Of a DNA stretch of 9,032 bases, positions 1 through 6,773 are shown piece by piece. The DNA is from Chlorobiota bacterium (GTDB lineage Bacteria > Bacteroidota > Bacteroidia > Flavobacteriales > Flavobacteriaceae). The number at the start of each line of letters is the position of its first letter. Within the stretch, counting starts at the first letter, position 1. Position numbers and translations under genes: made by a program. The notes under the pieces were generated by a model that was not told the origin of the DNA, did not search any database, and saw only the letters and a program-made list of their open reading frames with translations. The stretch lies in the NCBI GenBank assembly GCA_013151975.1, contig JAADHG010000024.1, positions 1-9,032 of the forward strand, read 5' to 3'.

Positions 1-707
1 CCAAAATCGTAGTGAAAATACCCTTTCATAATTGTGTCTAAGTCAATTAGACAAAGCCCCTTGTTGTCTTTATGGAACAAAATATTGTTCAATTTTGTAT
101 CATTATGGCAGATACGTTCAGGTAATTCTGTACTGTAAAAATCGTCAAAGCTTGTAATATGTTGGTTCGTAAACTTTATTTCACCACTAGCACTTAGCTT
201 TAAAGCCTTAGAGGATGTTCTTAATGCTTCTTTAAATTCTTTTATTCTGAAAGGTAAATAGTTTAAGTCTGAAACAGTTTCGACGTAGTTTTGAACAATT
301 TCATCTTTTAGTAGGGTATGAAAACGAGCAATTATTCTCCCAGCTTCAAAAGCAATGGTTTCATTTAAGGTGAAATTGTATGCAATACTGTCTTTAATAA
401 AAGTTAAAATTCTCCAAAAACTATTTTCATGAACATAAAATGATGCGCCAGTTTTAGTTTTTAATAAAGTTATTGTTTGGTAATCATTAGCATTTAGTTT
501 TTGTAAAGCGTGTTCAATATTAGTATGCAAACCAGAAATATCTTTAAAAACAGAACTATTTAGGCGCTGTAAAATATAATTGGGAGAATTATTGACAGAG
601 ATTAAAATGGTGTCATTAATGTATCCCTGTGAAATAGTTTTGTAAGATATATGTTTAGTATCTATACCAAATTGTTGGACTATAAAATGTAATAATCGAG
701 CATTCAT
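1..707 (-). CDS. NahK-like anomeric sugar kinase (aminoglycoside phosphotransferase family), C-terminus cut by window edge
   Basis: Translating the minus strand from the ATG at 707-705 gives 235 open codons running off the window start, so the C-terminus is missing. Catalytic-loop motif HNDTKLNN lies at residues 201-208 and the metal-binding IDLDT at 221-225, followed by a YDFG at 233-236. This HNDxKxxN...IDLDT...YDFG pattern is the signature of N-acetylhexosamine 1-kinases (NahK) and their relatives in the APH/choline-kinase fold. Such enzymes phosphorylate the anomeric hydroxyl of a free hexosamine, using ATP, in the cytoplasm. The start follows the stop of the upstream nucleotidyltransferase by 10 bp, so the two are almost surely co-transcribed, and a sugar 1-phosphate made here would be the substrate of that partner. 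A second in-frame-incompatible ATG at 703-701 was not chosen. Family is confident; the sugar (GlcNAc, GalNAc or another) is not readable from the sequence. Confidence 0.85.
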   Translation of the reverse strand, partial: MNARLLHFIVQQFGIDTKHISYKTISQGYINDTILISVNNSPNYILQRLNSSVFKDISGLHTNIEHALQKLNANDYQTITLLKTKTGASFYVHENSFWRILTFIKDSIAYNFTLNETIAFEAGRIIARFHTLLKDEIVQNYVETVSDLNYLPFRIKEFKEALRTSSKALKLSASGEIKFTNQHITSFDDFYSTELPERICHNDTKLNNILFHKDNKGLCLIDLDTIMKGYFHYDF

Positions 708-717
708 TTTTTCGCTC

Positions 718-1602
718 TTATTTCCAAAGTGGTGTTGGGTATTGGTTTTTATTTGTTAAATCTTGTAATGTTTTTACAGCTTCGGCTTTATCTTCGTAAT
801 ACGTTACACCAAACCATTCGCTGTTAGAAGAAATTACATGAACATCTATTAATCCATTTGCCATCATTTCTTGTGCAACAAAAGGCAAATAAATTTCACT
901 TTTTTCTAAATTTTCAGGTATTTGCAAGAAGTTACTAAAATAGGTTTCTATATAATTGAAAATAGACGGGTTACAAATCCAAAAATTCATAGAAACTATA
1001 GTGTCAGGATTTAATACTCTACCTGAATCAGCATCTATAATTTCACCATCTACAGCTTCAATTTTTGTATGTTCTTCAATAGAAATTAAGTGGCTATCAT
1101 CAACACTACACACACCTCTAGAGACAGATCCATGTTCTGATAATGTGTCCTTTAAATTATACCCAACTAAAGCATAAGTCTTGTTAGAAGCATTGTTTTT
1201 AACAAAATTAGCAGCACCTTCAAAAGCCTGTTTTCCATAATAATCGTCAGCATTAATAATGACAAAATCAGAATTAATAACCTTTCTAGCTGTCCAAACA
1301 GCATGTGCTGTTCCCCAAGGTTTTTCTCTTTTAACTTCTAACGTTATAGCCTCAGGTAAATCGGTAATATCTTGTACCAAAACATCTAAAGCAATCCCTT
1401 GTGGTAAACGCTTTGATAAATAGTCTTGTAAAAAAGACTGATTGGCAGCTTTAGTAATTACAACAATATGTGTAAACCCCACTGAAATTGCGTCAAAAAT
1501 GCTAAACTCCATTAGAAATTCTTCAGCAGGTCCAAGCTCATCAAATTGTTTGAGCTTGCCATAACGACTGCCACTTCCTGCGGCCATAAGTAATAAGGTC
1601 AT
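718..1602 (-). CDS. Sugar-1-phosphate nucleotidyltransferase (NDP-sugar pyrophosphorylase family)
   Basis: A 294-residue GT-A-like nucleotidyltransferase. The N-terminal nucleotide-binding signature is MAAGSGSRYGKLKQ (residues 6-19), KPWGTAHAVW follows at 94-103, and the metal-binding NADD is at 117-120. SRGVC near residue 161 and VSMNFW near residue 203 are typical of the same family. The enzyme should join NTP and a sugar 1-phosphate to make an NDP-sugar plus pyrophosphate in the cytoplasm. Its partner 10 bp downstream is a NahK-like kinase, so together they would convert a free sugar to its activated form in a salvage route. The exact sugar and NTP (UTP is most usual for such pairs) are inferred. 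It has no hexapeptide acetyltransferase domain, so it is not GlmU. The start ATG gives the expected MTLLLMAAG beginning with no missing residues. A diverged copy of its first 36 codons lies at 8867-8975. Confidence 0.88.
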   Translation of the reverse strand: MTLLLMAAGSGSRYGKLKQFDELGPAEEFLMEFSIFDAISVGFTHIVVITKAANQSFLQDYLSKRLPQGIALDVLVQDITDLPEAITLEVKREKPWGTAHAVWTARKVINSDFVIINADDYYGKQAFEGAANFVKNNASNKTYALVGYNLKDTLSEHGSVSRGVCSVDDSHLISIEEHTKIEAVDGEIIDADSGRVLNPDTIVSMNFWICNPSIFNYIETYFSNFLQIPENLEKSEIYLPFVAQEMMANGLIDVHVISSNSEWFGVTYYEDKAEAVKTLQDLTNKNQYPTPLWK

Positions 1603-1959
1603 AATTATTTATTTTGACAATAAATATAAAATATTGATACTAATTGTTAATACAAAAAGGACTTAATTTGAAGACGTAAAAGGTAATTTATTAAAAATCA
1701 GTAACTTTAGAGATATACAACCAACTAAAAAACACTATTATGAGATTTATGTATTCTATTTTATAAGTATCCTTTGCAAATATTATCTTGCAAGGGTTAT
1801 TTGTTGGAAACTAAGAAAGATAGTCGAAACAATTTTTGACAACAGGTAATTTAATGGTAGTTGTTTTACTAATTTAGATGAATGTTAAAAATAAATGTAA
1901 TAATCTTTATTGGTTTAACTATTTTCACTAATTTTTATGTTTATACTCCTTTAAAATAA
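1603..1959. promoter_or_regulatory. Divergent intergenic region between the sugar operon and the Crp/Fnr gene
   Basis: This 357-bp AT-rich stretch has no convincing gene and must hold the promoters of both flanking units. For the minus-strand operon, the complement of 1621-1628 reads TATATTTA, close to the Bacteroidota -7 element TAnnTTTG. A TTG (complement of 1653-1655) sits 24 bp further upstream, slightly beyond the usual 17-23 bp spacing. For the plus strand, TAACTTTA at 1702-1709 is a partial -7 match but has no well-placed -33 TTG. A 7-codon ATG frame at 1740 ends at once and is not a gene. Promoter calls are tentative. Confidence 0.4.
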
Positions 1960-2667
1960 ATGACACCAAATAATCAACACTATATAAGATGTTTAGAAGC
2001 TCTTAAAGATTCGGTTTTATTCAAAAATTTAGATACTGATCAATTGTATTCCATTTTAGATGTTGCGACTAGGGAAAAATGGGAATTAGGCACTTTTAAA
2101 AATAGTTCAGAAATTCATTCAAAAATACATTTTGTTGTGTCAGGGAGAATGAAAGTATATCAAATTAATTCTGTTACAGATAGAGAACACACCATTTTTA
2201 TTCTTACTAGTGGCGATATTTTTGATATTTTAAGTTTATTGGATAATGAAACCCATGATGTGTATTGGGAAGTCATAGATACTTTAGAAATCTTAAATAT
2301 TCCCATAGGGCACATGCGAAAATTTATAGCTACCTACCTTAAATTAAACAAAGAGATACTAAATTATATAGGTAAGCGAATGCGGAATCTTGAAGATGTT
2401 TCTAGCGATGTGTGTTTGCATAATACGTTAACACGACTGTCAAGATTGCTTTTAAAACATTTAAATGCGGAATCTCATAAATTAGAACTTATTAATAATT
2501 TACCCAATGATGAAATTGCCAGCTTGATAGGGACAACTAGAGCTGTGGTAAATAGGCATATTCAGGTATTGAAAAATTGTGGAGCCATCTCTGTAAAACG
2601 TAAACAAATTGATGTGAAAAACTTGGAAGTGCTAATTTCCATGGCAGAAGAAAGGAATATTGTGTAA
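1960..2667 (+). CDS. Crp/Fnr-family transcriptional regulator
   Basis: A 235-residue protein of normal family length. Residues about 15-130 form the cyclic-nucleotide-binding-like beta-barrel, with SGRMKVYQI at 61-69 and TSGDIFDI at 83-90. A dimerisation helix follows at about 130-150, and a winged helix-turn-helix lies around 180-215 (NDEIASLIGTTRAVVNRHIQ). The barrel lacks the usual cAMP-contacting arginine and serine pair, and the only cysteines (C11, C152, C207) do not form the four-cysteine iron-sulphur site of FNR. The signal is therefore unknown, as for many Bacteroidota Crp/Fnr proteins. It stands alone between the divergent sugar operon and the PepSY/cytochrome cluster on the same strand, and a hairpin terminator follows it. 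Control of that downstream redox cluster is plausible from position only. The ATG at 1960 is the first in frame and gives a full domain. Confidence 0.9.
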   Translation: MTPNNQHYIRCLEALKDSVLFKNLDTDQLYSILDVATREKWELGTFKNSSEIHSKIHFVVSGRMKVYQINSVTDREHTIFILTSGDIFDILSLLDNETHDVYWEVIDTLEILNIPIGHMRKFIATYLKLNKEILNYIGKRMRNLEDVSSDVCLHNTLTRLSRLLLKHLNAESHKLELINNLPNDEIASLIGTTRAVVNRHIQVLKNCGAISVKRKQIDVKNLEVLISMAEERNIV

Positions 2668-2702
2668 GCTCTAAATCTAATATGATTTTATTAAATTCTA
2701 CT

Positions 2703-2727
2703 AACTGCTACTTATGTAGCAGTTTTT
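2703..2727 (+). terminator. Intrinsic terminator after the Crp/Fnr gene
   Basis: A perfect 9-bp stem, AACTGCTAC (2703-2711) with GTAGCAGTT (2716-2724), encloses a TTAT loop. The 3' arm runs directly into five Ts (2723-2727). It lies 35 bp after the regulator's stop codon. This is the strongest hairpin in the window and would separate the regulator from the following cluster. Confidence 0.75.
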
Positions 2728-2806
2728 AGTTACTACTATCGCTAATTTTACTTTAAATTAAAATATTTTAAAAATAAAAAAGGTAAATTATACATTATGC
2801 TGCATC

Positions 2807-2998
2807 ATGACCATTGTATTAATATCCCAATCTATCAATGCACAAAGCAAAATTATTTCAAAAAATATAAGTAAAGAACACTTCGAATCCATCAAAAATA
2901 TTGTGCATAAGCCTTCATTTATATTAAGAACTGCAAATATCAATGGTGCTACAAAAAGTGTCCTTTTTGGAATAGAACCATTAAACAATGTTTATTAG
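2807..2998 (+). CDS. Small secreted protein, unknown function; true start may be a non-ATG codon at 2774
   Basis: From the ATG at 2807 the product has 63 residues, but it begins in the middle of what looks like a signal peptide (MTIVLISQSINAQ). The same frame is open upstream. Reading from the ATA at 2774 gives (ATA)KKVNYTLCCIMTIVLISQSINAQ, a standard n-region, hydrophobic core and cleavage after the Ala of 'NAQ', for a total of 74 residues. The ATA may be a decayed ATG or a rare start. The mature part (KNISKEHFESIKNIV and beyond, about 50 residues) matches no family that I recognise. Its stop overlaps the start of the next gene by 11 bp, which suggests translational coupling with the PepSY-like gene. 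It could be a real small gene or one recently lost by start-codon mutation. Confidence 0.45.
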   Translation: MTIVLISQSINAQSKIISKNISKEHFESIKNIVHKPSFILRTANINGATKSVLFGIEPLNNVY

Positions 2999-3422
2999 GG
3001 GTATTAAATTTGTTTTGGCTTTAGCATTGTTTGCTATAATTGGTTGGATTCAAATAAAACCAGCTAAAGTTATTATTAAAGTTTTTAAAACAAAATATCC
3101 AAGGGCAAAGTTTGCAGTTTGGCAGCAGTTGGATAATTACACATGGAAAGTCTCCTTTGTTTTAAGACGGCAAGATTATATTGCTTTGTTTGATGTTAAT
3201 GGAAATTGGCTGGAAACAAAAACCTATGTTGCATTTGTCTCTCTTGCAACAAACACAAAAGAACTTTTTCAAACCAAGTATAAGTTAGAAGAGCTTCAAA
3301 AGGTATTGTTTATAAAAAAAATAGATAAAACTGTCTATAAATTTCAAATGGATTCAGGAAAAAATCCCTATAAACTTTTATTCGACACTTCAAACAATGT
3401 AATTAAAAATATAGCTTCATAA
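2988..3422 (+). CDS. PepSY-like (BLIP-like) envelope protein
   Basis: A 144-residue protein with an N-terminal hydrophobic stretch (residues 7-20) that could be a signal peptide or membrane anchor; no clear cleavage site is visible. The rest appears to be two PepSY-like units. The first, about 26-80, has KYPRAKFAVWQQLDNYTWKV followed by ALFDVNGNWLETKT. The second, about 92-144, has KYKLEELQKVL then LLFDTSNNVI. The order 'K-YP-A..V.W......Y.V.F....ALFD.NG' is the recognised pattern of the PepSY-like family of Bacteroidota, whose fold resembles beta-lactamase-inhibitor protein; no enzymatic role is known. The start overlaps the previous small ORF by 11 bp. A further PepSY-like gene follows 113 bp downstream. 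The family assignment is fairly sure, the role is unknown. Confidence 0.7.
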   Translation: MFIRGIKFVLALALFAIIGWIQIKPAKVIIKVFKTKYPRAKFAVWQQLDNYTWKVSFVLRRQDYIALFDVNGNWLETKTYVAFVSLATNTKELFQTKYKLEELQKVLFIKKIDKTVYKFQMDSGKNPYKLLFDTSNNVIKNIAS

Positions 3423-3441
3423 AGTTTTCATAAAATTTATT

Positions 3442-3467
3442 GAACTGCTATTAAAGTAGCAGAGTTC
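3442..3467 (+). repeat. Intergenic hairpin between the two PepSY-like genes
   Basis: CTGCTA (3445-3450) pairs with TAGCAG (3457-3462) around a TTAAAG loop. GAA (3442-3444) can pair with TTC (3465-3467) across a two-base bulge. It lies 19 bp after the preceding stop. The stem core CTGCTA is the same as in the hairpin at 2703-2724. No T-run follows, so it may be a processing or attenuation structure and not a strong terminator. Confidence 0.5.
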
Positions 3468-3535
3468 ACTTTAAACCCGCAGTACATTTACACTATAATT
3501 TAAACAATTTTTTTTAACAATTAAAACTTAGTAAG

Positions 3536-4102
3536 ATGAAAAAATTATTTATTGTGTTATTTACTTTAGGAATCACAGTGCAAGCGTTTGCACAAGACGT
3601 ACTTTTTGAAGTCAAATTAGCAAAAGAAAAAGTACCTACAGTAATTATTGAATCTGTACAAGAAGATTTTCCAGGTTTTATTATGGAAGAGTTTGATGCG
3701 GTGCCAATAGAGTATGTTGAAGATGATGTTATTGTAAACAAAAACTTTAATTCAGATGAAGATTATGATACTTATGAAATCTCATTATCAAGTAAAGGAA
3801 GACACATTACAGCCATTTATGATAAAAAAGGAACATTAATAAGTTTAGTAGAAAAAATTAAAAACGCTATTCTTCCAATAGCAGTTGTAAGAAATGTTGA
3901 AAAAGCATATCCAGGCTGGGCATTTGAAAAAGACAACTACAAAATGGTACATTATAATGGACTTAAAGAAAAAAAACGCTATAAAATCACTCTTGAGAAA
4001 GGCATGAAAAGAATGAAAGTTTATACCGATGCTAATGGTAAAATATTAAATAAGAGTAGGACAGGAATGATGAAAAGTCATAGAAATTTAAAAAATAATT
4101 AA
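3536..4102 (+). CDS. Secreted PepSY-like protein with two repeat units
   Basis: A 188-residue protein with a clean signal peptide (MKKLFIVLFTLGITVQAFA, cleavage before Q20). The mature part contains two diverged copies of one unit. Residues 33-105 hold VPTVIIESVQEDFPGF and later YDKKGTLI. Residues 113-171 hold LPIAVVRNVEKAYPGWAF and later YTDANGKIL. The pattern of helix, 'YPG', strands and 'Y-D-x-x-G-x-L/I' is the PepSY-like pattern of Bacteroidota periplasmic proteins. A very acidic linker with several Asp/Glu (about residues 50-77) separates the halves, while the C-terminal tail is basic. The downstream lipoprotein starts one base after its stop, so both are translated from one message. Role unknown; periplasmic binding or regulation is the usual guess for the family. 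Confidence 0.75.
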   Translation: MKKLFIVLFTLGITVQAFAQDVLFEVKLAKEKVPTVIIESVQEDFPGFIMEEFDAVPIEYVEDDVIVNKNFNSDEDYDTYEISLSSKGRHITAIYDKKGTLISLVEKIKNAILPIAVVRNVEKAYPGWAFEKDNYKMVHYNGLKEKKRYKITLEKGMKRMKVYTDANGKILNKSRTGMMKSHRNLKNN

Positions 4103-4103
4103 A

Positions 4104-4775
4104 ATGAAAGCTAAACAATTTTTAATAATCTTATTTGCTGCAACAGTAGTATTGGGATGTAAAAAAAGCGATAAAAAAGCGCAAGATACAAATGGCGTTA
4201 TTGAAGAAGAAACCATCGATCAAATACCTAGAAAGTCAGATGAAAGTTTTGCAAATGCTATAGAATCTTACAAATTAGATAATAAGGCAGAAGCAGCAAA
4301 ACAAATTCATGAAGGTATTGTAGCTTTAAATAAAGAAGGTAAAAACATTACTGGTTTAAACAAGTTCAATTTTGAAATTGCCATTGATCAATTAACCAAT
4401 ATTGCAGGAAAATTAGAAAATGAAGATGCTATATCAGTTGAAGATTTTAAAGAAGCTATAGCAAATGCAGAAATAAATGTTGCCCATAGTTATCTTTCAA
4501 CAGACAAAGTTTATGTGCTGGAACGACCTGATAATATTGCCTCCAACAAAACGAAAAAATATTTTAGTATTATGTTTTCAAATTTAAAAAAAGTAGAAGG
4601 CAAAATGAAACCTGAAGCTAAAAAAGATGGAGAAGCATTGTTGAAAGAAGGGAAAGCACTAGAAAACGAATTAAAAACCTGGGAGAAGAAGGCAAAAGCT
4701 TATACAAAGAAAACAAACGAACATTTTGAAAAACATAATCCAGAGTATTATTTCAAAGAGTTTTATTGGAATTAA
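4104..4775 (+). CDS. Helical lipoprotein, unknown family
   Basis: A 223-residue protein with a lipoprotein signal: hydrophobic residues 6-18 end in VVLGC, with the lipidated Cys at 19, followed by lysines. The residues after Cys (KKSDKK) are not the acid-rich run associated with surface export in Bacteroidota, so a periplasm-facing anchor is more likely. The mature part is almost entirely predicted helix and rich in Lys, Glu and Ala (for example KAEAAKQIHEGIVALNKEGK and a Lys/Glu-rich helix near 180-205), ending in an aromatic tail (YYFKEFYW). A tetratricopeptide-like or four-helix-bundle fold is possible, but I recognise no family. It starts one base after the PepSY-like gene, so the two are coupled. 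A hairpin follows immediately after its stop. Confidence 0.75.
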   Translation: MKAKQFLIILFAATVVLGCKKSDKKAQDTNGVIEEETIDQIPRKSDESFANAIESYKLDNKAEAAKQIHEGIVALNKEGKNITGLNKFNFEIAIDQLTNIAGKLENEDAISVEDFKEAIANAEINVAHSYLSTDKVYVLERPDNIASNKTKKYFSIMFSNLKKVEGKMKPEAKKDGEALLKEGKALENELKTWEKKAKAYTKKTNEHFEKHNPEYYFKEFYWN

Positions 4776-4778
4776 GTG

Positions 4779-4812
4779 AAGTGCTACTTATTGTAGTTTT
4801 CTAAAAGCACTT
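4779..4812 (+). terminator. Hairpin after the lipoprotein gene
   Basis: AAGTGCT (4779-4785) pairs with AGCACTT (4806-4812). An alternative inner stem, CTAC (4784-4787) with GTAG (4793-4796), followed by TTTT, shares bases with the outer stem, so the two forms compete. It begins 3 bp after the stop codon. The inner form followed by four Ts could terminate or attenuate transcription before the cytochrome genes. Confidence 0.45.
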
Positions 4813-4843
4813 GATAAACTAATTTAACTTAAAAATTAAATCT

Positions 4844-5267
4844 ATGGCCATAATGAGGAAGAACATCACAATATTAATAGTATTTGCTCTTGTGTTTTCT
4901 GTTACCAGTAAATTATTTGCTCAAGAAGCAGAATGGAATAAATGGGTAGCTCCAAAGTCAGCCAATGATATGAGAAACCCATTTAAAGGCAATCCAAGTG
5001 CTACTGCACAAGGAAAAAAAATGTTTAGAGGAATGTTGTGTGTTATGCCACGGAATGAAAGGAGACGGTAAAGGAGGTGGAGGAGTTAGCCTTAATCCAA
5101 AACCAGCTAATTTTTTGGCGTTAAGTGTTTCAGATCAAACAGATGGAGCCCTTTTTTGGAAACTGACAGAAGGTAAGCCACCAATGGCTTCTTATAAAGA
5201 TTTGTTATCGGAGAATCAACGTTGGAAATTGATTAGTTATATCAGGACATTGGAAAAAAATAATTAA
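4844..5267 (+). pseudogene. Monoheme cytochrome c, interrupted by a +1 frameshift just before the CXXCH heme motif
   Basis: Two overlapping frames together make one class I-type cytochrome c. The first frame (4844-5071, stop TAA at 5069-5071) gives a signal peptide ending in KLFAQ and then GKKMFRGM; MRKN at 4853 is an equally good start. The second frame (open to 5267) gives the heme motif CVLCH (5037-5051), GMKGDGKGGGG, LNPKPANF, and the likely axial methionine in GKPPMASY, ending in a WKLISYIRTLE helix. Removing one base near T5036 restores GKKMFRGM-CVLCHG and a protein of about 137-140 residues, the normal length. Without the shift the product has no heme site. An 8-A run at 5014-5021 lies just upstream and could permit slippage, but slippage there would read GKKCLEECCVLCHG, which is less family-like. 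The gene ends 23 bp before the cytochrome-porin and was probably its periplasmic electron partner. A sequencing error is possible. Confidence 0.8.
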
Positions 5268-5290
5268 AATAAATAACCTAATTCAATATT

Positions 5291-6676
5291 ATGAAAAACC
5301 AAATATTTAAAATGGAAAGCTCAAAAAGCCTGAAGTTTCAAAAGAGAAGATTAATGTATCTAACTAGCATAATGTTTAGCTTATTATTATTGCCAAAAAA
5401 TGTTTTTGCTATTCCTAGCTTTGCACGTCAAACAGGTATGGCTTGTGTTGCTTGCCATACTATATTTCCACAACTCAACTCCTTTGGTCGCTCTTTTAAA
5501 TTAAATGGTTATACCTTGACTAATATAAAAACTGTTAAAGACGAATTCACCGATAAAGATAAAAACGATGTGCAAGAATATCTGAGAATCCTTGGCATCG
5601 CTCCGTTATCAGCCATGTTTCAAACAGGTTATACCAGTCTTAAAAAAAGCATACCAGATACACAAAATAATAACTTTGAGTTTCCGCAACAAATGAGCTT
5701 ATTTTATGGCGGACAAATTTCCCCTAAAATGGGAGCATTTATCCAGTTGACTTTGGATAATGAATCTGGTACGCTAGGAATGGACAATACAGATATACGT
5801 TATGCAAATCAAACTTTTGGAAGCATACCTATAAGTTATGGGTTTACGTTAAACAATAATCCAACGGTTCAAGATTTATGGAACACCACTCCAGCTTGGG
5901 GTTATCCTTATACAGCTTCAGGAATAGCACCAACTCCAGGAGCTGGTACAATTATTGAAAACTTAGGTGGCACAGTTGTAGGACTGGGAGGTTATGCTAT
6001 GATTAATAATTTGTTTTATGTTGAACTAACTGGATACCGTACTGCGCAATTAGGCGCGGCTTTGCCACCAGATGCTACTGTTAATGGAGTTGTAAATGGT
6101 ACATCACCTTATTGGAGAGCCGCGGTACAACATCAATTTGGTAAATCGTATCTTGAAGTTGGAGCCTTTGGAATTTCCACCAAGCTTTATCCTAATGGTG
6201 TTACTGGTGCTACGGATAATTATAATGATATTGCTTTTGACTTACAATATGAATATATGTTTAGTAAAGGTCAATTCACAATTCACACTTCATATATTAA
6301 CGAAAAGCAAAAACTTAATGCTTCATTTGCATCTAATGACAGTCAAAATTTAGATAACAATTTGAATAAGTTTAAAATTGATGGAAGCATTTTCTTAAAG
6401 CCAAATATTAATATAACCACTGGTTATTTTAATACAACAGGATCTTTAGATTCTGGGTTATATGCCCCAGGAATAGTTTTTGGAAGTAATACTAGAGTGC
6501 CAGACAGTAATGGAATAACTGCTCAGTTTGATTACTTGCCTTGGGAGAATACAAAAATATCGATACAATATTTAGCCTATAATAAATTTAATGGTAGTTC
6601 TAACAATTATGATGGATTTGGTAGAAAGGCATCTGATAATAATACGCTATACCTACAGTTATGGTTTGCTTTCTAA
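5291..6676 (+). CDS. Fused monoheme cytochrome c and outer-membrane porin (Cyc2-like architecture)
   Basis: A 461-residue protein. Residues 1-40 are a signal peptide with a long basic n-region, ending NVFA; an alternative start at M8 would shorten it. Immediately after comes IPSFARQTGMACVACHTIFP with one heme-binding CVACH at residues 52-56, then FGRSFKLNGYTL. The remaining 370 or so residues alternate polar and hydrophobic residues with many aromatics and Gly/Asn-rich turns, and end in LYLQLWFAF with a terminal Phe, as expected of an outer-membrane beta-barrel read by the BAM machinery. A short cytochrome domain at the N-terminus of a porin is the layout of Cyc2, the outer-membrane iron oxidase of some chemolithotrophs, but similar proteins occur widely with no proven donor. 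I infer electron transfer across the outer membrane; the substrate is unknown. It sits 23 bp after a cytochrome c gene that carries a frameshift. Confidence 0.75.
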   Translation: MKNQIFKMESSKSLKFQKRRLMYLTSIMFSLLLLPKNVFAIPSFARQTGMACVACHTIFPQLNSFGRSFKLNGYTLTNIKTVKDEFTDKDKNDVQEYLRILGIAPLSAMFQTGYTSLKKSIPDTQNNNFEFPQQMSLFYGGQISPKMGAFIQLTLDNESGTLGMDNTDIRYANQTFGSIPISYGFTLNNNPTVQDLWNTTPAWGYPYTASGIAPTPGAGTIIENLGGTVVGLGGYAMINNLFYVELTGYRTAQLGAALPPDATVNGVVNGTSPYWRAAVQHQFGKSYLEVGAFGISTKLYPNGVTGATDNYNDIAFDLQYEYMFSKGQFTIHTSYINEKQKLNASFASNDSQNLDNNLNKFKIDGSIFLKPNINITTGYFNTTGSLDSGLYAPGIVFGSNTRVPDSNGITAQFDYLPWENTKISIQYLAYNKFNGSSNNYDGFGRKASDNNTLYLQLWFAF

Positions 6677-6773
6677 ATGTTTCCTTTAAAACAAAATAAA
6701 AATGAATATTTAGCTCGTTAAAATTTTAGATAGAATTCAATAAAATAATTTAAAAACAAAAAAAATAGAAATT

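Noticed and set aside
1740..1834. Possible decayed small signal-peptide gene (MRFMYSIL, stop, VSFANIILQG)
   Set aside because: It stops after 8 codons, and the continuation shows no recognisable protein.
2788..2988. Minus-strand frame opposite the small secreted protein
   Set aside because: It is antisense to a frame with a signal peptide, has no domain, and looks like a shadow.
6096..6353. Second frame within the cytochrome-porin gene
   Set aside because: It is an out-of-frame shadow, rich in Leu, Ile and Met, with the barrel frame intact throughout.
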